64,000 nt of DNA from Rhizobium sp. WYJ-E13 (GTDB lineage: Bacteria; Pseudomonadota; Alphaproteobacteria; Rhizobiales; Rhizobiaceae). The stretch covers positions 496,001 through 560,000 of the forward strand of contig NZ_CP076854.1 of assembly GCF_018987265.1 (NCBI RefSeq). The letters are read 5' to 3'. The position numbers and the translations under genes are program-made. Positions 26,503 through 35,257 of the stretch are shown here, in pieces. The notes below the pieces were generated by a model. The model worked only from the letters and a program-made list of their open reading frames with translations. It was not told where the DNA came from and made no database searches. Each line of letters begins with the position of its first letter. Position 1 is the stretch's first letter.

Positions 26503-26976
26503 ATGATGCAGAAAATGAAAGAACCTGGGAATTTTCGCCGCACGCTTCTGCAACTCATCCAGGCCGACGGCAGCCTTTCGCTGGCAGACCTGGCGGAAAA
26601 GGCCGGCATGTCGCAGAGTTCGGCCTGGCGGAAGATACAGGAATTGGAGGCCGAAGGCGTCATCCGAAAGCGCGTGACGCTGCTCGATCCCGGAAAACTC
26701 GATCTCAAGCTTTGCGTCATAGCGCATGTGACGCTGGAGGATCATCACGAAGAGGCGGTGGCATCCTTCGCTTCAGTGGTGCTGGAGCGGCCGGAGATCA
26801 TGGAGTGCTACGCCCTGTCAGGTGCCTTCGACTACATGCTGAAGATAAGGGCGAGGGACGTGGAAAGCTACGAAGCCTTCATGACCCGCTACCTCATGCG
26901 CAACCCGCATGTGCGTACAGTCGTATCGAGCTTTGTGTTGCGCGAGCTCAAATTCTCGACCGAACTGCCGCTCTGA
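26503..26976 (+). CDS. Lrp/AsnC-family regulator divergent to phhA
   Basis: A 157-residue regulator with an N-terminal helix-turn-helix (SLADLAEKAGMSQSSAWRKIQELEAEGVIRKR split over residues 25-56) and a C-terminal RAM effector domain (ECYALSGAFDYMLKIRARDVESYEAF). Family members form octamers and bind amino acids. Placement head-to-head with phhA suggests it activates phhA in response to phenylalanine or tyrosine. It ends 13 bp from the stop of a second, convergent Lrp-type gene. Confidence 0.88.
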   Translation: MMQKMKEPGNFRRTLLQLIQADGSLSLADLAEKAGMSQSSAWRKIQELEAEGVIRKRVTLLDPGKLDLKLCVIAHVTLEDHHEEAVASFASVVLERPEIMECYALSGAFDYMLKIRARDVESYEAFMTRYLMRNPHVRTVVSSFVLRELKFSTELPL

Positions 26977-26989
26977 ACCTCATGCCCGA

Positions 26990-27490
26990 TCACCGCGTGC
27001 TGTCGCCATGCCAGCTACCCGGCATGTGTATCGGAAAGCCTTCGAATGTCTTCAGTGTATCGAGCACGATCGACGTCTTCACGTGCTGCACCGACTCGTG
27101 GGGCAATAGAACGTCGTTGACGAATTTTGAGAGGTCGGCGAGCCCGCGGGTCGCGACTTTCAGGTGATAATCCATTTCACCGGTCAATGCATAGGCTTCG
27201 AGAACTTCCGGCAAACCGTTGATCAACTGCGAAAATCTGCGGGCATTGTCTCTGTTGTGGGTCGCAAGCGTCACAGAGATGACCACCAGCATATCCAGGC
27301 CCAGCTTCTGTTGATCCAGATAGGCCCGGTAGCTGCGAATATATCCCTCGGATTCCAGTCTCGTCCGCCGACGCGAGCATTGCGAGGGTGAAAGCGCGAT
27401 CCGCTCCCCCAGTTCGTTGTTCGTCAGTCGGCCGTCTTTTTGAAGTTCCTGGAGCAGGCGCAAATCCAATTTATCGAGCTGTTCATCCAT
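26990..27490 (-). CDS. Lrp/AsnC-family regulator divergent to hpd
   Basis: A 166-residue regulator. MDEQLDKLDLRLLQELQKDG at ATG 27490 is the usual start and follows TTGGAG. The helix-turn-helix includes GERIALSPSQCSRRRTRLESEGYI, followed by a RAM domain (EAYALTGEMDYHLKVATRGLADL). It diverges from hpd with 129 bp between starts. It is a distant paralogue of the phhA-linked regulator, and each probably controls the gene it faces. Likely effectors are tyrosine or 4-hydroxyphenylpyruvate. Confidence 0.88.
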   Translation of the reverse strand: MDEQLDKLDLRLLQELQKDGRLTNNELGERIALSPSQCSRRRTRLESEGYIRSYRAYLDQQKLGLDMLVVISVTLATHNRDNARRFSQLINGLPEVLEAYALTGEMDYHLKVATRGLADLSKFVNDVLLPHESVQHVKTSIVLDTLKTFEGFPIHMPGSWHGDSTR

Positions 27491-27550
27491 TGCGCAAAAT
27501 CTCCAAAACACTCACGAACCGTGCATAATGTCTTCCTCCTGTGTGAAGAA

Positions 27551-27565
27551 TGCAAGAACTTTGCA
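27551..27565. promoter_or_regulatory. Inverted repeat in the hpd promoter region
   Basis: TGCAA, 5-bp spacer, TTGCA, located 55-69 bp upstream of the hpd start. GTGTGA (27541-27546) and TCACAC (27577-27582) flank it. This is a plausible binding site for the Lrp-type regulator transcribed in the other direction. Confidence 0.4.
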
Positions 27566-27619
27566 TGCGTTTTGGGTCACACTTTGCACAGTCAAAGTCC
27601 AGTTCTTCAGGAGGAGAAA

Positions 27620-28729
27620 ATGGGTCCTTACCCGCATGATGCTCCGCCGTCGGAAATCACCGCCGACAATCCGGCCGGCACCGATGGCTTCGAATTCGTC
27701 GAATTCGCTCATCCTGAGCCCGAGAAGCTGCGCGAGCTCTTCACACGCATGGGTTATATTGCCGTCGCAAAGCACAAGACGAAAGACATCACGGTCTGGC
27801 GTCAGGGCGATATCAACTATGTCCTGAACGCCGAACCTGGCAGCCATGCCGCTCGTTTCGTCGCAGAGCATGGTCCCTGTGCTCCGTCGATGGCATGGCG
27901 CGTTGTCGACGGCAGACACGCCTTCGATCACGCGGTGTCGAAAGGCGCTGTCCCCTATGAAGGCGATGACAAGGCGCTCGACGTCCCGGCGATCGTCGGC
28001 ATTGGCGGCTCGCTGTTCTATTTCGTCGAGACCTATGGGGCAAAGGGATCGGCATACGATGCCGAGTTCGATTGGCTTGGCGAGCGCAACCCGTATCCCC
28101 AGGGGATCGGTTTCTACTATCTCGACCATCTCACCCACAACGTCTTCCGTGGCAACATGGACAAGTGGTGGGATTTTTACCGCAACCTGTTCAATTTCAA
28201 GCAGATCCACTTCTTCGATATCGATGGGCGCATCACCGGGCTGGTGAGCCGGGCCATCACGTCGCCCTGCGGCAAGATCCGCATTCCGCTCAATGAATCG
28301 AAGGACGACACGAGCCAGATCGAGGAATACCTGAAGAAATACCGGGGCGAGGGCATCCAGCACATCGCCGTTGGAACGGAAGATATCTACGAGGCCACTG
28401 ACAAGCTTTCACACAATGGCCTGCGCTTCATGCCGGGTCCGCCGGAAACCTATTACGACATGTCCTATGAACGCGTGAACGGCCATAGCGAACCTGTCGA
28501 CCGCATGAAGAAGCACGGCATCCTCATTGACGGCGAAGGTGTGGTGAATGGCGGGATGACGAAAATCCTGCTCCAGATCTTCTCCAAGACCGTCATCGGA
28601 CCCATCTTCTTCGAGTTCATCCAGCGCAAGGGCGACGAAGGTTTCGGGGAGGGTAATTTCCGCGCCCTTTTCGAGTCGATCGAGGCCGATCAGATCAAAC
28701 GTGGTGTCATCGGTACTGCGGCGGAGTAA
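27620..28729 (+). CDS. hpd: 4-hydroxyphenylpyruvate dioxygenase
   Basis: A 369-residue iron enzyme that converts 4-hydroxyphenylpyruvate to homogentisate. Two vicinal-oxygen-chelate halves are visible (FEFVEFAHPEPEKLRELF at the start and YLDHLTHNVFRGN in the middle). The iron ligands are the His in LDHLTHNV, the His in GIQHIAVGT and the Glu in FFEFIQRKG. ATG 27620 follows GGAGGAG; longer readings enter the promoter. It lies 71 bp before hmgA, and a GAAA-capped hairpin separates the two. Confidence 0.95.
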   Translation: MGPYPHDAPPSEITADNPAGTDGFEFVEFAHPEPEKLRELFTRMGYIAVAKHKTKDITVWRQGDINYVLNAEPGSHAARFVAEHGPCAPSMAWRVVDGRHAFDHAVSKGAVPYEGDDKALDVPAIVGIGGSLFYFVETYGAKGSAYDAEFDWLGERNPYPQGIGFYYLDHLTHNVFRGNMDKWWDFYRNLFNFKQIHFFDIDGRITGLVSRAITSPCGKIRIPLNESKDDTSQIEEYLKKYRGEGIQHIAVGTEDIYEATDKLSHNGLRFMPGPPETYYDMSYERVNGHSEPVDRMKKHGILIDGEGVVNGGMTKILLQIFSKTVIGPIFFEFIQRKGDEGFGEGNFRALFESIEADQIKRGVIGTAAE

Positions 28730-28746
28730 ACTCTTAGGGCCACCTC

Positions 28747-28766
28747 GCGCGTCTGAAAAGACGCGC
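28747..28766 (+). other. RNA hairpin between hpd and hmgA with a GAAA tetraloop
   Basis: An 8-bp perfect stem (GCGCGTCT paired with AGACGCGC) closed by the loop GAAA, a GNRA tetraloop. It begins 17 bp after the hpd stop and ends 34 bp before the hmgA ATG. There is no directly following T-run (the TTTTT at about 28780 is 14 bases away), so an mRNA processing or stability element, or a partial terminator, is more likely than full termination. Confidence 0.6.
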
Positions 28767-28800
28767 TAGCGTCGGAGGGTTTTTCGGGGAGGAGTTGAGC

Positions 28801-30162
28801 ATGGACCAGGCATCGATCCAGACGTCAGACAGTGAAGCCGCGACGGCAAACAAGCTGAAATATATGCCGGGGTTCGGCAACGATTTCGAAACGGAGTCGC
28901 TTCCCGGCGCCTTGCCCCAAGGCCAGAACAGCCCCCAGAAATGCAACTACGGTCTTTATGCCGAGCAGCTTTCGGGCTCGCCGTTCACTGCGCCGCGCGG
29001 GACGAACGAAAGGTCCTGGCTTTATCGCATTCGCCCGAGCGTGCGTCACACGAGTCGCTTCTCGAACGCCTCCTATCCGCACTGGAAGACCGCGCCTTGC
29101 CTGGACGAGCATTCGCTTCCCCTGGGCCAGCTTCGCTGGGATCCCGTCCCCGCACCCATCGAGAAGCTGACGTTTCTTCAGGGCGTGCGGACAATGACGA
29201 CCGCAGGTGATGTCACGACCCAGGTGGGCATGTCGGCACATGCTTACGTCTTCAATGAGGACATGATCGACGATTATTTCTTCAACGCCGACGGTGAACT
29301 GCTGATCGTGCCGCAGCTCGGCGCCATCAGGGTGTTCACCGAAATGGGCATCATCGATGTAGAACCCCTGGAAATATGCCTCATACCCCGCGGCATGATG
29401 TTCAAGGTGCTGCGCAGCGGCGAACAGCCGGTCTGGCGCGGATATATCTGCGAGAACTACGGCGCAAAATTCACGCTGCCGGATCGCGGACCCATCGGTG
29501 CGAACTGCCTGGCAAATCCGCGGGACTTCAAGACGCCTGTCGCTGCTTTCGAGGACAAGGAAAAGCCTTGCCGCGTCCATGTGAAGTGGTGCGGAAAGTT
29601 CTATGTCACCGATATTGGCCACTCGCCCCTCGATGTAGTGGCCTGGCACGGCAATTACGCCCCCTTCAAATACGACTTGCGGACGTTTGCGCCGGTCGGT
29701 GCGATCCGCTTCGATCATCCCGATCCGTCGATTTTTTCGGTGCTGACCGCCCCAACTGAAGATGCAGGCACGGCGAATGTCGATTTCGTGATCTTTCCGC
29801 CGCGCTGGCTGGTGGCCGAGCATACTTTCCGTCCGCCGTGGTACCACCGCAACATCATGAGTGAGTTCATGGGCTTGATCCATGGCCAGTACGACGCCAA
29901 GGAGGAGGGCTTCGTGCCGGGCGGCATGAGCCTGCACAATATGATGCTTCCCCACGGGCCGGATGCGCTCGCCTTCGAAAAGGCATCCAATTCCGAGCTC
30001 AAGCCTGTGAAGCTGGATCATACCATGGCCTTCATGTTCGAGACCCGATACCCGCAGCAATTGACGAAATACGCAGCCGAGCTTGAAACGCTGCAGGACG
30101 ATTACCTGGAGTGCTGGGACGGCCTGGAGCGCAAGTTCGACGGAACCCCAGGCATCAAATGA
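28801..30162 (+). CDS. hmgA: Homogentisate 1,2-dioxygenase
   Basis: A 453-residue iron dioxygenase that opens the homogentisate ring to maleylacetoacetate. Recognisable stretches are [20 protein letters not shown] at the start, [13 protein letters not shown] (His and Glu ligands) and [15 protein letters not shown] (second His). ATG 28801 follows GGGGAGGAG with good spacing; a TTG six bases earlier is less likely. A 13-bp tandem duplication covers its stop codon. The FAH gene follows after 49 bp. Confidence 0.96.
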   Translation: MDQASIQTSDSEAATANKLKYMPGFGNDFETESLPGALPQGQNSPQKCNYGLYAEQLSGSPFTAPRGTNERSWLYRIRPSVRHTSRFSNASYPHWKTAPCLDEHSLPLGQLRWDPVPAPIEKLTFLQGVRTMTTAGDVTTQVGMSAHAYVFNEDMIDDYFFNADGELLIVPQLGAIRVFTEMGIIDVEPLEICLIPRGMMFKVLRSGEQPVWRGYICENYGAKFTLPDRGPIGANCLANPRDFKTPVAAFEDKEKPCRVHVKWCGKFYVTDIGHSPLDVVAWHGNYAPFKYDLRTFAPVGAIRFDHPDPSIFSVLTAPTEDAGTANVDFVIFPPRWLVAEHTFRPPWYHRNIMSEFMGLIHGQYDAKEEGFVPGGMSLHNMMLPHGPDALAFEKASNSELKPVKLDHTMAFMFETRYPQQLTKYAAELETLQDDYLECWDGLERKFDGTPGIK

Positions 30163-30176
30163 TGGCATCAAGTGAT
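30151..30176 (+). repeat. 13-bp tandem duplication over the hmgA stop
   Basis: GGCATCAAATGAT (30151-30163) is directly followed by GGCATCAAGTGAT (30164-30176), differing at one base. Both copies encode Gly-Ile-Lys-stop in the hmgA frame, so loss of either copy leaves the protein unchanged. It looks like a replication-slippage event. Confidence 0.8.
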
Positions 30177-30211
30177 GATCGGCCAAGCATCCTCCGGCAC
30201 GGGAATGGAAT

Positions 30212-31237
30212 ATGAAGCTCGCGACGTTAAAAGACTCCACGAGAGACGGTCGGCTCGTCATCGTTTCCCGTGATCTTACCCGTTGTTGTGAAGTCGGTCA
30301 CATTGCCCGGACCTTGCAGGCAGCACTCGATGACTGGGAACACCTGGCTCCGAGACTCGAACTGATTGCCGAAGGCATCGAGACCGCAGCCCAGCCGGCG
30401 ATCAGGTTTCACGAACATGACGCCACATCGCCTTTGCCGCGGGCCTACCAATGGGCCGACGGTTCGGCCTACGTCAACCATGTCGAGCTGGTACGCAGGG
30501 CGCGGGGCGCCGAGATGCCGGCGAGCTTCTGGTCCGACCCGCTGATGTATCAAGGTGGTTCGGACGGCTTCCTCGCGCCGCGTGACCCGATCCTGGTAGC
30601 TGACGAGGCTTACGGGATCGACCTGGAGGGCGAGGTTGCCGTCGTCACCGGCGACGTTGCGATGGGTTCCAGTCCGGAGGCTGCGCGCGACGCCATCCGG
30701 CTGGTGATGCTCGTCAACGATGTGTCGCTGCGCGGTCTCATACCGGACGAACTGGCAAAGGGATTCGGTTTCTTCCAATCCAAGCCGGCATCATCATTTT
30801 CCCCGGTCGCGGTGACGCCGGACGAACTCGGAAAGGCGTGGGATGGCGGCAAGCTGCATCTTCCTTTGCTCGTGAGCTTGAACGGCAGAGTATTCGGCAA
30901 GGCGAATGCCGGCGTCGACATGACATTTGATTTTGGCCAACTGATCGCCCATGCCGCCAAAACGCGCAATCTCGTGGCCGGAACGATCGTCGGCTCGGGA
31001 ACGGTTTCCAACAAGCTGAAGGGCGGTCCGGGCAGGCCGGTGGAAGACGGAGGAAACGGCTACTCTTGCATTGCCGAACTGCGGATGATCGAGGCCATCG
31101 AGACCGGGTCGCCGAAGACGCCGTTCATGCGGTTTGGGGATCAGGTTCGCATCGAGATGAAGGATCATGCCGGCCATTCGATCTTTGGGGCGATCGAGCA
31201 GACGGTCGAAGAATACAGGGGGACCGGGCCGCGATGA
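30212..31237 (+). CDS. hmgB: Fumarylacetoacetate hydrolase family protein
   Basis: A 341-residue protein of the FAH family that splits fumarylacetoacetate to fumarate and acetoacetate, the last step of tyrosine breakdown. Conserved elements are the metal-site acidic cluster DLEGEVAVVTGDV, VNDVSLRGLIPDELAKGFGF, QSKPASSFSPVAVTPDEL and GTIVGSGTVSNK. ATG 30212 is used. It overlaps the isomerase gene by 4 bp, so both are coupled downstream of hmgA. The symbol follows the Pseudomonas hmgABC naming. Confidence 0.9.
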   Translation: MKLATLKDSTRDGRLVIVSRDLTRCCEVGHIARTLQAALDDWEHLAPRLELIAEGIETAAQPAIRFHEHDATSPLPRAYQWADGSAYVNHVELVRRARGAEMPASFWSDPLMYQGGSDGFLAPRDPILVADEAYGIDLEGEVAVVTGDVAMGSSPEAARDAIRLVMLVNDVSLRGLIPDELAKGFGFFQSKPASSFSPVAVTPDELGKAWDGGKLHLPLLVSLNGRVFGKANAGVDMTFDFGQLIAHAAKTRNLVAGTIVGSGTVSNKLKGGPGRPVEDGGNGYSCIAELRMIEAIETGSPKTPFMRFGDQVRIEMKDHAGHSIFGAIEQTVEEYRGTGPR

Positions 31238-31881
31238 ACGAGGTCGTTCTCTATGACTACTGGAGATCGTCCGCGAGTTATCGCGTCCGTATCGCGCTCA
31301 ACCTCCTTGCGATCGACTATAAGATAGTGTCGATCAACTTGCTGCAAGGAGCGCACAAGATGCCGGAATATCTTGCGCTCAACTCGCAGGGCCTCGTGCC
31401 GACGTTGGTGATCGATGGAAGAACGCTGACGCAATCGCTGGCAATCATAGAGTACCTCGCCGAGGTTCGGCCGGAATACGGATTGCTGCCGTTGGATATT
31501 GCCGATCGCCAGAACGTGCGTGCCCTCGCATATGCCGTCGCCATGGACATCCATCCGATATGCAACATGCACGTCGTGGCGCATCTCATGACCATGACTG
31601 ACAAGGTCGACGCCCGGGAAGAATGGATGAAACATTTTATCACGGACGGACTTCGCAAGCTGGAAGCCATGATCGGCAAATTCGATGGAAAGTTCAGCCT
31701 CGGGGATACGCCAACGATGGCGGATCTCTGTCTTGTTCCACAAGTCTACAATGCCCGCCGCTGGGGCGTTGATATGACCCATTTCAAGCGCATCGTCGAT
31801 ATCGACGCCAAATGCGCCAAGCTGCCCGCCTTCCAGGCGGCACATCCCGACCGTGTGAGCCCGAACCGTGACGAGAACTGA
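31234..31881 (+). CDS. maiA: Maleylacetoacetate isomerase (zeta-class GST)
   Basis: A 215-residue glutathione-dependent enzyme converting maleylacetoacetate to fumarylacetoacetate. The active-site motif SSASYRVRIALNL begins at residue 12, and LNSQGLVPTLVIDGRTLTQS binds glutathione. ATG 31234 lies in the FAH stop (ATGA); longer in-frame reading through the FAH gene is rejected. Together with hpd, hmgA and FAH this completes the homogentisate branch. No tyrosine aminotransferase gene is in the window. Confidence 0.93.
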   Translation: MNEVVLYDYWRSSASYRVRIALNLLAIDYKIVSINLLQGAHKMPEYLALNSQGLVPTLVIDGRTLTQSLAIIEYLAEVRPEYGLLPLDIADRQNVRALAYAVAMDIHPICNMHVVAHLMTMTDKVDAREEWMKHFITDGLRKLEAMIGKFDGKFSLGDTPTMADLCLVPQVYNARRWGVDMTHFKRIVDIDAKCAKLPAFQAAHPDRVSPNRDEN

Positions 31882-31971
31882 GCTGCCCATGTGGATCCAT
31901 CCTGCCTCTGCCATTGCACACCGCTGTCGCGCCCGTCATGATACCCTCACCCTCAGCATACACGGTCAGAC

Positions 31972-32718
31972 ATGCGCATCTTTCTGGTTCGACACGGCGA
32001 ATCTCTCGGCAACATCAGCGAGAGCGCCTACCGGCAGTTCGGCGATCACAATGTTCCGCTGACGGAATGGGGCTACCAGCAGGCGCTGGCCGCGGGGCGC
32101 AGCATTGCTTCCTATCTGGCAGCGCTGCCTCGCGCCGCGCCGAAGGCGACCATCTGGCATTCGCCATATCTGCGGACGCGCCAGACCAAGGACGCAATCA
32201 TCGAGGCCTCGCCTGCGGACGCCATCGGCGATGTCCATGAGGACTATCTGTTGCGGGAGCAGGATTTCGGCCTGTTTACCGAGATCTACGACCGGGCCGA
32301 GCAGCGGCGCAAATTTCCGGAAGAATTCGAGAAATGGGCCAGGCTTCGCAACAACAGCGGCAAATTCTATGCCCGCCCGCCGGACGGCGAGAGCCGGGCG
32401 GATGTTGCCCAGCGGGTGCGGCTGTTTCTACAGACCGTCATGCATGACATCGGCAGCGGTAACGACACCGCGATCATCGTCGGTCACGGCGTCACCAACC
32501 GTGCTTTCGAGCTGAATTTCCTCCATCAGAGCGTCGAATGGTTCGAGCGCTCCGATAATCCGGGCAACGCCGATGTGACGCTGATCGAGGGCTCGCATGC
32601 GCAAGGCTATCGCTCGATGCTTCTGCACAAGGCTGGTGACCGCGACCCGACCGACGCGACAGAAATGCGTGGCGCCCATGGTTCGGAACTGACGATCGCG
32701 CCGAAGACCCGCGACTAA
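31972..32718 (+). CDS. Histidine phosphatase-family protein
   Basis: A 248-residue phosphoglycerate mutase-like phosphatase. The phospho-histidine motif FLVRHGESLGN is at residues 4-14, the second Arg is in HSPYLRTRQT, and the late catalytic His is in IIVGHGVTNR. The family acts on sugar phosphates, phosphoproteins or nucleotides, so the substrate cannot be named. It begins 90 bp after maiA and is probably not part of that pathway. Confidence 0.87.
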   Translation: MRIFLVRHGESLGNISESAYRQFGDHNVPLTEWGYQQALAAGRSIASYLAALPRAAPKATIWHSPYLRTRQTKDAIIEASPADAIGDVHEDYLLREQDFGLFTEIYDRAEQRRKFPEEFEKWARLRNNSGKFYARPPDGESRADVAQRVRLFLQTVMHDIGSGNDTAIIVGHGVTNRAFELNFLHQSVEWFERSDNPGNADVTLIEGSHAQGYRSMLLHKAGDRDPTDATEMRGAHGSELTIAPKTRD

Positions 32719-32849
32719 TGCCTCGCTGCGCGAGTGTAGAAGCTGGGCGGATGTATGTTGCGATGGTGGCGACTCAAGGCTAGAACGGCCTGAAAGAGGA
32801 ACACTGGGATCGCGCCGCATACTTTTCGCGGCTTTGCAAACCATGCCGT

Positions 32850-32878
32850 TTGCCACCCGCTTGCCAAAAAACCATAAT
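32850..32878 (+). promoter_or_regulatory. Candidate prc promoter
   Basis: -35-like TTGCCA (32850-32855), 17-bp spacer, -10-like CATAAT (32873-32878), 55 bp upstream of the chosen prc start. The position and spacing are right but the hexamers are imperfect. Confidence 0.35.
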
Positions 32879-32932
32879 TGCCCACCTAGATCACACATCG
32901 ACAACAGGCATGAAGAATTGGATCAACGCTGG

Positions 32933-35050
32933 ATGCGCATACACTACGTTTTTCTTGGTGCATTTCTTGCAATCGCACAGACCGCCTATGCTGAAGTGGC
33001 GTCACCGCCTGTTTTGGCGCCCCTAAAGCAACAGGCGCAAGCTGCTCAGTTGAGTGCACAAGTTCTTACGCGTTTCAGCTACAAGCCCGTTACACTCGAT
33101 GACGCCTTGTCGGCCAGGATCATGGATCGCTTCATCAAATCACTCGATCCGGACCGTGTGCTCTTCCTGCAAGCGGACATCGACAGGTTCATGTCTGACC
33201 GCAGCGAAATCGACGATGCCATCGAACGGAAGGACTTGAAGATCCCATTTGCGATCTTCAACGCGTATGAACAGCGCGTTGTCGACCGTATGAGCTATGC
33301 GCGCAACCTGCTTAAGCAGGGCTTCGATTTCAGCGTGCAGGAAAACTATTCCGTGTTGCGCGATAAGGAGCCCTGGCCACAGTCGGAAGCTGAGAGCAAT
33401 GAGCTTTGGCGCAAGCGCGTCAAAAGCGACTGGTTGCGGTTGAAACTGGGCGGCAAGACCGATGCGGCTATTCGCGAAACGCTCGACAAGCGCTACGCAA
33501 ACACGCTCGAAGGCGTTTACAAGTTTAAAAGCGATGACGTTTTCCAGTCGTTCATGGACGCCTACGCAACGTCGATCGACCCGCACACGGACTATTTCGG
33601 CGCGGCCGCTTCGGCCGACTTCAATATCTCGATGAAGCTCTCGCTGTTTGGCATCGGTGCGGTTCTGCAAGACCGCGACGACTACACGACGATCCGTGAG
33701 CTCGTGCCTGGTGGGCCGGCTCAGTTGTCCGGCAAGCTGGCCGTCGGAGACCGCATTACCGGTGTTGGTCAAGGCAAGGATGGGGCGATCAAAGAAGTGG
33801 TGGGCACGCGCCTTGATGAAGTCGTGCAGATGATACGAGGAAAGAAAGGTTCCGTCGTGCGGCTGGACATCCTGCCGGCGGATGCTGGAGCAGATGGCCC
33901 GCATCGCGTTGTCAGCCTTGTGCGTGACAAGATCAGTCTCGAAAAGCAGGCTGCCAGCAAGGCCGTGCTGTCCGTGAACTTGGGTGAAGCCACGCGTAAA
34001 ATCGGGGTGATTACTCTGCCGGTCTTCTATGAGGATTTTGAAGCCAAGAGCAGAGGAGACAATGACTACAGGAGCGCAAGCCGCGATGTAGCCAAGCTTC
34101 TCGGCGAACTGAAGCAAGAAAAGGTCGACGGCGTTCTCATTGACGTGCGCAATAATGGCGGTGGTTCATTGGACGAGGCGATTGACTTGACCGGTCTCTT
34201 CATCGGCAATGGTCCGGTCGTTCAGCAACGCGGCAGCGACGGTAAGGTCGAGGTCAGAAACGCTGATTTTGCAGCACCTGTCTGGACAGGCCCGATGGGT
34301 GTCCTGGTCAATCGCGGGTCGGCGTCGGCTTCGGAGATATTTGCCGCGGCAATCCAGGATTACGGTCGAGGCGTCATCGTCGGCGAGCCCAGTTTCGGGA
34401 AGGGTACGGTTCAAACCGTCCTCAATCTCGACCGGATGGTCCGCAACAGCAAACCCGAATTCGGGGAGCTGAAAGTGACCATCGCACAGTTTTTCCGGGT
34501 CAACGGCGGTACGACGCAGCTGCGCGGCGTGACACCTGATATCAGCTTGCCGGGGATCTCCGATCCGGCGAGCTTCGGAGAGACCAGTTATGACAACGCT
34601 CTCCCTTGGGCCCAGATCAAGCCGGCGAACTACACGCCTTCCGACACTGTCACCACGCTGCTGCCGACATTGCAAAGCCGCCATGATGCGCGGGTTGAAA
34701 ACGATCCGGACTTTCAGCGCCTGCTGAAAGACATTGCCGACCTGAAGGCGCAGCGCGAGAAAGGGATTATCTCGCTCAATGAAGCCGAACGTCGCAAGGA
34801 AGCGACTGCTCGCGAAAATCGGCTCAAGTCGCGAGCGCAGGGAAGCGTTGGCGAGGATCCTGGTGGAGATGATGGTCTGCAGTCGGACGAGCGCAGCCTG
34901 AGTGCTGACATTGCCATTGAAAATGCCCGTAAGAATGCAAAGGACGTCTTGCTGAACGAGGCAGCTGCCATTCTTGCCGACGAGGCGGATTTGCAGGCAG
35001 GTGCGCCGAAGGTAGCCACAAGGCCATCGGCAAATACAGGCGGAAAATAG
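32933..35050 (+). CDS. prc: Carboxy-terminal processing protease, long Prc/Tsp type
   Basis: A 705-residue periplasmic serine protease. MRIHYVFLGAFLAIAQTAYA at ATG 32933 is a clean signal peptide, which decides the start. An N-terminal helical region is followed by a PDZ domain (SLFGIGAVLQDRDDYTTIRE to about residue 340) and the catalytic core. By spacing with E. coli Prc (S430, K455), the dyad is S465 in GSASASEIF and K490 in SFGKGTVQ. The C-terminal 130 residues hold a charged helix (LKAQREKGIISLNEAERRKE) like the Prc tail domain. Rhizobia usually carry the shorter CtpA (about 440 residues). This long form and its slightly lower GC suggest a second or acquired copy. Confidence 0.9.
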   Translation: MRIHYVFLGAFLAIAQTAYAEVASPPVLAPLKQQAQAAQLSAQVLTRFSYKPVTLDDALSARIMDRFIKSLDPDRVLFLQADIDRFMSDRSEIDDAIERKDLKIPFAIFNAYEQRVVDRMSYARNLLKQGFDFSVQENYSVLRDKEPWPQSEAESNELWRKRVKSDWLRLKLGGKTDAAIRETLDKRYANTLEGVYKFKSDDVFQSFMDAYATSIDPHTDYFGAAASADFNISMKLSLFGIGAVLQDRDDYTTIRELVPGGPAQLSGKLAVGDRITGVGQGKDGAIKEVVGTRLDEVVQMIRGKKGSVVRLDILPADAGADGPHRVVSLVRDKISLEKQAASKAVLSVNLGEATRKIGVITLPVFYEDFEAKSRGDNDYRSASRDVAKLLGELKQEKVDGVLIDVRNNGGGSLDEAIDLTGLFIGNGPVVQQRGSDGKVEVRNADFAAPVWTGPMGVLVNRGSASASEIFAAAIQDYGRGVIVGEPSFGKGTVQTVLNLDRMVRNSKPEFGELKVTIAQFFRVNGGTTQLRGVTPDISLPGISDPASFGETSYDNALPWAQIKPANYTPSDTVTTLLPTLQSRHDARVENDPDFQRLLKDIADLKAQREKGIISLNEAERRKEATARENRLKSRAQGSVGEDPGGDDGLQSDERSLSADIAIENARKNAKDVLLNEAAAILADEADLQAGAPKVATRPSANTGGK

Positions 35051-35169
35051 TCATACATGATCGGTGCAACAGTATGAGCCGCCCCGCTGCGGCGCTGCCG
35101 ATGCCAAACCGCTGTCAATGTAGAGCTCCGTATCCGCATGAACTATCTCCTGGCGAATTATGCCCTTTC

Positions 35170-35195
35170 CATCGGTGCGGATCGCCGCACCGATG
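35170..35195. other. Stem-loop downstream of prc
   Basis: A perfect 11-bp stem (CATCGGTGCGG with CCGCACCGATG) and a 4-base loop ATCG, between prc and the MEKHLA gene. There is no T-run. It may end prc transcription by a factor-dependent route or stabilise the message. Confidence 0.45.
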
Positions 35196-35257
35196 CCATA
35201 TCCCGTGGCTAGATCGGAACAGGTTCGTGAAGCGGCCGCATTGGAGAAGGAAACGAG

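Noticed and set aside
28747..28785. Rho-independent terminator between hpd and hmgA
   Set aside because: The T-run is 14 bases from the stem and interrupted by GC-rich sequence, so a classical terminator is not supported.
28825..30261. 478-codon open frame antisense to hmgA
   Set aside because: hmgA has complete family motifs and a good ribosome site. The antisense translation has no recognisable family and no operon context.
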